Shown here one piece after another: positions 1 to 5,216 of a stretch of DNA of 6,332 bases. Each line of letters begins with the position of its first letter. Positions within the stretch are counted from its first letter, which is position 1. The stretch is from DUMC01 sp035362115 (GTDB lineage: Bacteria; Bacillota; Clostridia; Acetivibrionales; DUMC01). The notes under the pieces were generated by a model. The model was given only the letters and a program-made list of their open reading frames with translations. It ran no database searches and was not told where the DNA came from. The position numbers and the translations under genes are program-made. The stretch is taken from NCBI GenBank assembly GCA_035362115.1, contig DAOSDD010000243.1, positions 1 to 6,332 of the forward strand, written 5' to 3'.

Positions 1-2
1 AA

Positions 3-665
3 TGTATCTATAAAAGGCCCGGTACTCATAGTAATCCTAGTACTTCTGGTACAACTGGTACTTCTGGTACAACTGGTATTCTGGAGGGATATCGCTACAT
101 AGATAAAATAGTCCCAATAAAGAAAACAATTCTAGCAAATGCTATATTAGGCTTTGGAGTCATATCAGTAAATATGGCTTTCTACCCCTTTGCTTTTGAC
201 AACCTGAAAGTTACAGAAAAAGGTTGGGGTCTTATGATGTCAATATTTTATAGTTCTAATCTTATATCTATGGCAATATCACTATGGCTTAACAAAAAAA
301 TCAGCTGTATAAAGAGGAAAAGAGTCATTTATGATGCAATCATATATATTTCCCTTATAACTATATCATGCATATGGTTTGTCTATAGCCGAACATATAG
401 TCTTCCATTAATATTAATTGTTCAATTACTGGAAGGTGCGCTAATATCCCTATGCGCTATTCTGCTTATGTCAAAGCTTCAGTCGGTTACTGAAGAAGGC
501 ATACTCGGAAGAGTAACCGGAATAAATGATTTTATCACCTCTATTAGCAAAATTGCCGGTATATTCCTAGCTTATAATATCATTAAAAGACGTTCTCCAA
601 TATATGTCTTTCTATTTAACTCTACTTGTTTCTTAATATTTGCCTTATACAATCTTGTTTTATAG
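3..665 (+). CDS. MFS transporter, C-terminal half (5' end outside window)
   Basis: The frame is open from base 3 to the TAG at 663-665, giving 220 residues with no start inside the window; the first ATG (174) lies within a membrane helix, so it is not the start. About six hydrophobic segments are visible (residues ~42-64, 76-96, 112-128, 134-156, 175-197 and 199-220), matching helices 7-12 of a 12-helix major facilitator. The segment EGYRYI before the first helix, and SKLQSVTEEGILGRVTGI between helices 10 and 11, resemble the central-loop exit and the 'Q..vpde.rGRv.g' loop of the MFS_3 (EntS/macrolide-efflux-like) group. It is an integral membrane protein, probably an exporter; the substrate cannot be read. 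The central loop contains a low-complexity Thr/Ser/Gly stretch (residues ~8-25) encoded by a perfect 18-bp tandem duplication. It converges on the downstream minus-strand gene with a 32-base gap and no clear terminator hairpin. Confidence 0.8.
   Translation, partial: CIYKRPGTHSNPSTSGTTGTSGTTGILEGYRYIDKIVPIKKTILANAILGFGVISVNMAFYPFAFDNLKVTEKGWGLMMSIFYSSNLISMAISLWLNKKISCIKRKRVIYDAIIYISLITISCIWFVYSRTYSLPLILIVQLLEGALISLCAILLMSKLQSVTEEGILGRVTGINDFITSISKIAGIFLAYNIIKRRSPIYVFLFNSTCFLIFALYNLVL
42..77 (+). repeat. 18-bp tandem duplication inside the MFS coding frame
   Basis: The unit ACTTCTGGTACAACTGGT occurs twice without a gap (42-59 and 60-77). It encodes TSGTTG twice, in frame with the transporter, and a partial third match (AGTACTTCTGGT-like) precedes it. 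The product is a flexible polar linker in the cytoplasmic loop between the two six-helix bundles. A change in copy number would keep the frame. Confidence 0.85.
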
Positions 666-697
666 ACTTTTCCTTATATAATATTGTTTTTCCTTTT

Positions 698-1425
698 TCA
701 ATGTATCAGACGCATGAAATCACCAAATTGATTGGACCGGCATATACATATTCTGTTTATCTCATAATTTCCAGCCAACCCATCGTAAACACCTTTTTTT
801 GTATTGACAGCATAGCTATAATGTTTTGCTGCAATATCCGCTACTTTCTGATTATAGCAACCATATGGATAGGCAATGGTATATACAGGTTCTCCTGTTA
901 TTTCTTCTATAATCGCCTTTGATTCCACAAATTCATTTTCAAGTTCTTCTTCATTTAATTTATCAAGTTCAGGATGACTTAACGTATGACTTTGAAATGA
1001 TATAATATCTTTCATTTCTTTTATCTGAGCTTCATTCAAATAGCCCGGTTTATTTACATATCCTGCCACCATAAATACAGTTGCCTTAAAGTTAAACTTT
1101 TTTAGTATAGGATGGCTATATGGTAGTTGTCTACATAGCCGTCATCAAATGTAATTATAACCGGTTTTTTATATTTCCAGTAACTGCTTACCTCATTAAA
1201 ATGCAGAGGTGTATATTTCCTTTTTGACATGTATTCTATTTGTTTGTAGAATTCTTCAGGTTTTACAAAAAGTTCCTCTATGCCTTTAATATTATTATTT
1301 ACAGCATGATATGCAAGTATAATAACACCTTTCCTTGCACCCGTACCCTTCATAATAAAAATTGGAGAAAGAAACATTATTATTACTATAATCTTAAGTT
1401 TTATGTTTAAACCAGTGTGCACCAA
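698..1425 (-). pseudogene. Polysaccharide deacetylase (CE4/NodB family), broken by a 1-nt frameshift
   Basis: Two minus-strand frames, 1425-1102 and 1072-698, are halves of one NodB-homology protein. Adding one base between 1113 and 1114 restores IAYPILKKFNFKATVF across the junction and gives a 242-residue protein. In that restored numbering, motif 1 is TFDDGY (92-97; D94 putative base, D95 metal), motif 2 is SHTLSH (146-151; H147 and H151 metal ligands) and motif 3 is YPYG (186-189). An N-terminal hydrophobic stretch (~10-25) suggests a signal anchor or export signal. Family members remove N- or O-acetyl groups from surface polysaccharides or peptidoglycan. The first readable start is TTG at 1425; GTG at 1422 is an alternative and sits better behind GGTGA (1431-1427). 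The catalytic motifs are intact, so this is either a very recent mutation or a sequencing error. As written, translation stops 13 codons after motif 1, before the metal-binding histidines. Confidence 0.85.
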
Positions 1426-1504
1426 ATCACCATCTTTTTAAATAGTATATACACAATTATTTATTTAAATTCATACTATAAAGCATGAATCTAATTGTTA
1501 TATG

Positions 1505-1640
1505 TTTTGTTTTATACAGTTTTGTTTTATACAGTTTACTTTATACATACAGCTTTACTATATGTGGCTTCATTTTATGCAGCTTCATTTTTATACAACT
1601 TTATTTTATACAACTTTTTGCTTTATATAACTTTTTGCAG
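1505..1640. repeat. Degenerate ~15-bp tandem repeat array (consensus near CTTTATTTTATACAG)
   Basis: Units: 1505-1519 and 1520-1534 are identical (TTTTGTTTTATACAG), followed by diverged units at 1535-1552, 1553-1567, 1568-1582, 1583-1598, 1599-1613, 1614-1630 and a partial one at 1631-1640. Lengths vary from 15 to 18 bases. It lies in the gap between the divergently transcribed deacetylase and decarboxylase genes. One plus-strand frame stays open through it (1495-1701) only because the repeat lacks stops in that frame; that frame has no ribosome binding site and a monotonous Phe/Tyr/Leu product, so I do not call a gene. It could act as an AT-rich, bendable upstream region or be a simple slippage product. 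Confidence 0.8.
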
Positions 1641-1651
1641 AAAATTGCATA

Positions 1652-1688
1652 GCAAACTCGCTTCTTTCAGGATTCAGGGGGAGCTTGC
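1652..1688. repeat. Imperfect inverted repeat upstream of the decarboxylase gene
   Basis: GCAAACTC (1652-1659) pairs with GAGCTTGC (1681-1688) with one mismatch, leaving a 21-base loop. No T-run follows, so it does not look like an intrinsic terminator. It lies before the putative -10 box at 1715 and could be an operator-like site, but this is weak evidence. Confidence 0.25.
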
Positions 1689-1714
1689 AATCTCTCACTG
1701 AATAAAGTTGTAAT

Positions 1715-1720
1715 TATAAT
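1715..1720 (+). promoter_or_regulatory. Possible -10 box for the decarboxylase gene
   Basis: A perfect TATAAT lies 19 bases upstream of the ribosome binding site and would place a transcript start near 1727. No good -35 hexamer lies 16-18 bases upstream; TTGCAA at 1685-1690 is too far away (24-base spacer). In A+T-rich DNA this box can arise by chance, so confidence is low. Confidence 0.3.
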
Positions 1721-1738
1721 TTGGCTAAACAATATATT

Positions 1739-1745
1739 AAGGAGG
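1739..1745 (+). promoter_or_regulatory. Ribosome binding site AAGGAGG of the decarboxylase gene
   Basis: A near-perfect Shine-Dalgarno sequence, with 9 bases between it and the TTG at 1755. It decides the start: the first in-frame ATG is about 50 codons further on, inside the conserved N-terminal region, so TTG is the real start. Confidence 0.85.
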
Positions 1746-1754
1746 ATTCCCGAT

Positions 1755-3218
1755 TTGTATAAACTTGATCAAAATAGTACTCCATTGTTTGACGCTCTTA
1801 AAAAATATGTAGATGATAATGTAATCCCATTTCATGTGCCTGGTCATAAAAAAGGTCGCGGCATACCTGAGTTAAAAGATTATATAGGTGATTTAGCTTT
1901 GAATATGGATGTAAACGGGATGGAGGATCTGGACTTTATAAATAGCCCCACTGGGGTTATATATGAATCCGAAGCTCTTATGGCTGAAGCATATAAGGCA
2001 GAAAATGCATTTTTTCTTGTAAATGGTTCAAGTTCCGGTGTTCAGACTATGATCCTGAGTACATGTGAACCCGGAAGTAAAATTATTATCCCCAGAAATG
2101 CTCATAAATCAACTATAGGTGGAGTAATTCTCAGCGGTGCAATACCAGTATATGTACAACCTGAAATTAGCCGAAACATTGGTATTGCAATGGGTACACC
2201 CCTTAGCAGTATAAAAAATGCAGTCAGGAAAGAACCTCATGCAAAAGCAGTATTCATAATTAATCCTACATATTATGGAGTAACTTCCGATATTAAAGCT
2301 ATCATAAATATAGCTCACACACATGGTATGGCTGTACTTGCGGATGAAGCCCATGGTGCCCATATGCCTTTTCATAAGGATTTTCCTGTAACAGCTATGG
2401 AAACAGGAGCAGATATAAGTACAGTAAGTATTCATAAAACAGCCGGCTCATTGACACAGAGCTCGGCGCTGCTTCTAAAAAGCAAAATTGTTTCATCTGA
2501 AAAAGTGAAAGAGGTATTGAATCTAACATATACTTCCAGTGCGTCTTATCTGCTTATGTGTTCACTGGATATAGCAAGAAAGCAAATGGCTGTTAAAGGA
2601 GCCGAAATTCTTGAAGAAGTTCTTGGTTTAGCCAGGTGGGCAAGGCAGGAAATTAACAAAATTGATGGGCTTTATGCATTTGGCAAAGAAATTATAGGTT
2701 CACCCGGCTGCTGCAACTTTGATGAAACTAAAATTGGTATTAATGTAAGAAATCTCGGATATACAGGTTATCAGATAGAATCAATGCTTAGAAAAGAATA
2801 TAACATACAGATTGAAATGTCTGATCTGTACAATATCCTTGCATTAATTACCATAGGGGATAGAAAAGAGGATGTGGCAAGCTTAATTAATGCCCTTAAG
2901 GATATTTCTTCCAAGACTGAAATTAGAGAGTTAAAGAACTGCCTAATATTACCTCCTGTTCCTGAAATGATTGTATCACCACGAGATGCATTTTACAATT
3001 CGAAGAAAATAGTAAAACTAGAAAATGCAGAAGGAGAAATTGCCGGTGAAATGATTATGGCATACCCTCCTGGAATACCTGTTATCTGTATTGGTGAAAG
3101 AATAACAGACGATATTATTGACTACATCAGGATACTAAAAGGTGAAAAGTGCAAACTGCAGGGTACCTGTGACCCACATGTAAACTTTATAAGGGTATTG
3201 GGAAAGGAGTCAAATTAG
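1755..3218 (+). CDS. PLP-dependent Orn/Lys/Arg decarboxylase (fold type I)
   Basis: The product is a 487-residue protein, the usual size of the short Gram-positive arginine/lysine/ornithine decarboxylases (Bacillus SpeA/YaaO type, which lack the N-terminal wing domain of the E. coli enzymes). Family signatures in order: HVPGHKKGRG near the N-terminus (27-36), GSSSG phosphate-binding loop (91-95), DEAHGAH (197-203; D197 should contact the pyridinium nitrogen), and SIHKTAGSLTQSS (225-237) with K228 as the Schiff-base lysine. The C-terminal domain (~390-480) carries SPRDAFY (408-414) and AYPPGIPVICIGERIT (436-451). It is cytoplasmic and should decarboxylate a basic amino acid to a polyamine precursor (agmatine, cadaverine or putrescine); the substrate cannot be read from motifs. 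The frame is intact, with a TTG start and a strong ribosome binding site. It stands alone on the plus strand here, without the tmk/holB neighbours often seen next to YaaO-type genes in Firmicutes. Confidence 0.93.
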   Translation: MYKLDQNSTPLFDALKKYVDDNVIPFHVPGHKKGRGIPELKDYIGDLALNMDVNGMEDLDFINSPTGVIYESEALMAEAYKAENAFFLVNGSSSGVQTMILSTCEPGSKIIIPRNAHKSTIGGVILSGAIPVYVQPEISRNIGIAMGTPLSSIKNAVRKEPHAKAVFIINPTYYGVTSDIKAIINIAHTHGMAVLADEAHGAHMPFHKDFPVTAMETGADISTVSIHKTAGSLTQSSALLLKSKIVSSEKVKEVLNLTYTSSASYLLMCSLDIARKQMAVKGAEILEEVLGLARWARQEINKIDGLYAFGKEIIGSPGCCNFDETKIGINVRNLGYTGYQIESMLRKEYNIQIEMSDLYNILALITIGDRKEDVASLINALKDISSKTEIRELKNCLILPPVPEMIVSPRDAFYNSKKIVKLENAEGEIAGEMIMAYPPGIPVICIGERITDDIIDYIRILKGEKCKLQGTCDPHVNFIRVLGKESN

Positions 3219-3266
3219 CTATGCCAGTCTGCCGGTCATGGGGCAGCCACCGAGAACATGAATTAA

Positions 3267-3310
3267 GGGGGACAGTTCTCTCGATTATGGAGTATGGAGG
3301 ACTGTCCCCC
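3267..3310. repeat. Hairpin-forming inverted repeat (GGGGGACAGT...ACTGTCCCCC)
   Basis: GGGGGACAGT (3267-3276) pairs perfectly with ACTGTCCCCC (3301-3310). The stem extends inward through TCTC (3277-3280) against GAGG (3297-3300) with one T-G wobble, giving about 14 pairs and a 16-base loop. The same left arm, GGGGGACAGTTCTC (3267-3280), is also a perfect 14-base complement of GAGAACTGTCCCCC (3320-3333), so two alternative hairpins are possible. It starts 48 bases after the decarboxylase stop. No clear T-run follows, so a terminator role is only possible. Confidence 0.8.
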
Positions 3311-3333
3311 TTTAATATGGAGAACTGTCCCCC

Positions 3334-3433
3334 ATATTTTGCTCTCGATTATGCAGGACTGTCCCCCGTATTTGCTCTCGATTATGCAGGACTGTCCCCC
3401 GTATTTGCTCTCGATTATGCAGGACTGTCCCCC
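3334..3433. repeat. Three tandem ~33-bp units each ending in ACTGTCCCCC
   Basis: Units lie at 3334-3367 (34 bp), 3368-3400 and 3401-3433 (33 bp each, the last two identical). Each contains GCTCTCGATTATGCAGGA followed by CTGTCCCCC and includes the short palindrome GGAC-T-GTCC. The phrase CTCTCGATTATG also occurs inside the upstream hairpin (3278-3289), so the array grew from pieces of that element. A frame open across it (3221-3445) merely translates the repeat and is not a credible gene. Dispersed GGGGACAG-type repeats are common in Firmicute intergenic regions, sometimes near REP-associated transposases; no transposase is present here. Confidence 0.88.
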
Positions 3434-3445
3434 ATATCATTTTAG

Positions 3446-4672
3446 CTACAATAATGGACTCAAGAGTAAGATTTCTTCATTTTGCCTATATATAACTGGA
3501 AACTGGGAAATTGGTATTGGGTTCGTACCCCTGCCAACTTCAATTGTAAAACCCGGTCGTCCATACTCCTGTATGAACCAATCCTTGTACCCGGCATAAG
3601 CAGCTTCTCCTGGACCTCCTACAAGAGCATATCCGCTAATTTCGGAAAATATATTACCAATAGTTATAGATTCTGGTGGAGCAAGGTTTTCAAACTGCCA
3701 ATATATCACTTCACCTTGTGTATGGTAAGCTATTACCATGTTAAAATTATGGTTTCTGGTAAAATTGGCCATAGCGATTGTTTCAGGCTCTGATAGAGGT
3801 TCTTCTCCTCCATAATCTCTCGGAGCTGGACCTGTTATTCCCTGCTCAATTTGATTTTGCTTCTCTTTTTCCCAGCTGGCAGGATAGTTTACATTTAAGT
3901 CTACGCCCCTGATATTGGCCTTCCAAACCCATGGTAAAGGCAAGCCTGTTTTATTAAGGAGCGCCGCCTGTCTGTACGCAGGATCAGTATAATTGGGCCA
4001 GTAGTTCACAAGATCCACTCCATCAGGATTGACCATTGGAACTATATATATACTGCTTGTATTATATAATTGAGGTATATTATATCCTCTTATACTCCCT
4101 CCGGTAGAATATGCTTTACTGTAATTTTCTATGAATTTCATTAATAAAGGAGTAGTTATCCATTCATTTGCATGATGAGCCCCATTGTAGGAAACTTGTC
4201 TTCCGCCTCTCCCCAGTCTTATATAATATAGGTTTTTTCCCATTACACTTCTGCCTATAGTGCCTGTTTCAAGAAATGGATACCTCACTTTCAAGCCCTG
4301 TATTTGGCGTTCAATAATTTCATATGTGTAATCTATATCATCAAATACTATATCTATCCCATATGGAACAACAATTCTTTGTCCAGGTATAAGCATATTT
4401 GGATTAATACCAGGGTTCGCAGTTAATATAGCATTTACAGTAGTATAATATCTTCTTGCTATTTTATAAAAAGTATCACCGGGACGAATTGTATAGATAT
4501 CATATCCTCTAAGGAGTCTTTCAAAAACAGCCCAGGTTTGGGGGCCTACAACACCATCAGCTGTAAGCCCATTATTCATTTGAAATTGAATTACCGCCTG
4601 CCGGGTAATTGAACCAAATATGCCATCTACAGCACCTGCATTATAACCTATCCTGTTGAGAAGGCTTTGCAC
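3446..4672 (-). CDS. Peptidoglycan gamma-D-Glu-diaminopimelate peptidase (PG-binding + LysM + M14 carboxypeptidase fold)
   Basis: 408 residues from the first canonical start (GTG, 4672). Domains: PG_binding_1 (~1-52), LysM (~57-103, IYTIRPGDTFYKIARRYY...), then an M14 zinc peptidase domain (~112-400). Visible zinc ligands are H167 and E170 in HHANE and H317 in AYHTQG; E378 in FTIEVGRG is the catalytic glutamate. VPMVNPDG (211-218) is the usual M14 signature. DLNVNYPASWE (258-268) replaces the DLNRNFP of digestive carboxypeptidases, losing the arginine that holds a free C-terminal carboxylate, as in endopeptidase I of Lysinibacillus sphaericus. That enzyme has the same architecture, lacks a signal peptide and works in sporulation; no signal peptide is seen here either. 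The PG-binding domain begins upstream of 4672: the frame is open to 4723 and adds EILSLGSTGPDVKL, so the true start is probably at 4717, where the codon is ATA. The gene converges on the decarboxylase across the 3267-3433 repeats. Confidence 0.9.
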   Translation of the reverse strand: MQSLLNRIGYNAGAVDGIFGSITRQAVIQFQMNNGLTADGVVGPQTWAVFERLLRGYDIYTIRPGDTFYKIARRYYTTVNAILTANPGINPNMLIPGQRIVVPYGIDIVFDDIDYTYEIIERQIQGLKVRYPFLETGTIGRSVMGKNLYYIRLGRGGRQVSYNGAHHANEWITTPLLMKFIENYSKAYSTGGSIRGYNIPQLYNTSSIYIVPMVNPDGVDLVNYWPNYTDPAYRQAALLNKTGLPLPWVWKANIRGVDLNVNYPASWEKEKQNQIEQGITGPAPRDYGGEEPLSEPETIAMANFTRNHNFNMVIAYHTQGEVIYWQFENLAPPESITIGNIFSEISGYALVGGPGEAAYAGYKDWFIQEYGRPGFTIEVGRGTNPIPISQFPVIYRQNEEILLLSPLL

Positions 4673-4714
4673 AAGCTTTACATCAGGCCCGGTTGAGCCT
4701 AAACTTAAAATTTC

Positions 4715-4728
4715 TATTTTAACTCACC
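4715..4728 (-). promoter_or_regulatory. Likely true initiation site of the M14 peptidase: GGTGAG site and ATA codon
   Basis: On the minus strand GGTGAG (4728-4723) is followed after 5 bases by ATA (4717-4715), in frame with the peptidase, exactly where an ATG would be expected. Starting here adds 15 residues and completes the first strand of the PG-binding domain. No ATG, GTG or TTG exists in frame between the upstream TGA (4726-4724) and GTG 4672. Either ATA is used as a weak start, a G has mutated to A, or an indel hides a GTG start at 4730 or 4727, which are out of frame. Confidence 0.5.
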
Positions 4729-4770
4729 ACTTTTCCTTTTTTCTATAAAAACTTCGTTCTAAAATCTTCA

Positions 4771-4973
4771 TAATAGACTAATACTACGTCAATTTGGGAA
4801 GCGATGTCTTCCGGGATAATTTTTGATAGCATCGGGAAGATGTCGCACAGGGAAATGTCTCTAAGAAAGCCTTGCGACCCTTCCCTCAGATGCATTCCTT
4901 ACGGGTCAGCAAAAATTACCCTCCAGAAATGCGCTTTCCATTGGCAGCATGACAAAGTAGTATTACTAATAGA
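4771..4973. mobile_element. MITE-like element with inverted ends and 7-bp flanking direct repeats
   Basis: TAATACTAC (4779-4787) and its exact complement GTAGTATTA (4957-4965) form terminal inverted repeats. Just inside them, GTCA (4788-4791) and TGAC (4950-4953) continue the symmetry after a 3-base offset. The flanks are identical 7-bp direct repeats, TAATAGA, at 4771-4777 and 4967-4973, resembling a target-site duplication around a 189-bp element (4778-4966). Internally there are further stems: GCGATGTCTTCC (4801-4812) with GGAAGATGTCGC (4835-4846) using two G-T wobbles, AGGGAA (4849-4854) with TTCCCT (4881-4886), and GACCC (4876-4880) with GGGTC (4903-4907). It carries no transposase, so it would be non-autonomous. 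It sits just upstream of the peptidase gene and may have displaced its original promoter. A 50-codon minus-strand frame (4895-4743) overlaps it. Confidence 0.6.
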
Positions 4974-5045
4974 TTTTCTAAAACCTATATAATAACGGTC
5001 TACATAATCATAATATGAAAATTTCAAGAAAATGTTCATGGTAGG

Positions 5046-5168
5046 TTATGAAAGCGACTTGAGCTTCCGGAGAGCTTTTTCGAGGTATGCAGGCATATCT
5101 CCAAGCCAGTTTAAAAAGCTGTGATAGGCTCGGAATGTCCCAGGTGTCTTGAGAGCGAATACCGTGTT
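5046..5168 (-). pseudogene. Coding-looking remnant: C-terminal tail of an unrecognised protein
   Basis: The minus strand is open for 40 codons between TGA (5171-5169) and TAA (5048-5046), without a start at its 5' end. The predicted product ends in a well-formed amphipathic tail (TFRAYHSFLNWLGDMPAYLE, then Lys/Arg/Leu-rich). Base composition is visibly less A+T-rich than the neighbouring genes. Composition and position suggest the 3' end of a lost gene, perhaps a transposase, left among repeat elements; I do not recognise the family. Chance cannot be excluded at this length. Confidence 0.3.
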
Positions 5169-5211
5169 TCATGGAAGAACTCTGCAATTTTTGCAGGATT
5201 CTCCCATGAAA
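5167..5211 (-). repeat. Long imperfect hairpin just after the L,D-transpeptidase stop codon
   Basis: A 20-base arm (5167-5186, beginning TTTCATGG and ending CTGCA) pairs with 5192-5211 around a 5-base loop, with only about three wobble or mismatched positions. On the minus strand it starts 5 bases after the TAA of the transpeptidase gene, a typical terminator position, but the bases after the stem are not a T-run. It could still protect the 3' end of the mRNA or form a weak terminator. On the plus strand the stem is followed by a short T-rich tract. Confidence 0.6.
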
Positions 5212-5216
5212 TAAAC

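Noticed and set aside
626..922. Plus-strand frame of 98 codons
   Set aside because: It is antisense to the second half of the CE4 deacetylase, which carries the recognisable motifs.
1495..1701. Open plus-strand frame of 68 codons rich in Phe, Tyr and Leu
   Set aside because: It is a translation of the 15-bp tandem array, starts at a TTG without a ribosome binding site and has no domain-like sequence.
2109..2435. Minus-strand frame of 108 codons
   Set aside because: It lies opposite the core of the decarboxylase gene, is Cys/Tyr rich, and resembles no family.
3334..3433. Regularly spaced repeats as a CRISPR array
   Set aside because: The units are directly adjacent with no unique spacers, and no cas genes are nearby.
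3221..3599. Open plus-strand frames across the ACTGTCCCCC repeats
   Set aside because: They only translate the repeat units and overlap the 3' end of the M14 peptidase gene on the other strand.
4778..4966. Structured region as a riboswitch or known ncRNA
   Set aside because: The stems do not match any riboswitch core I can recognise, and the inverted ends with flanking direct repeats fit a mobile element better.
4804..4992. Plus-strand frame of 62 codons
   Set aside because: It lies inside the MITE-like element, lacks a ribosome binding site and has no recognisable sequence.
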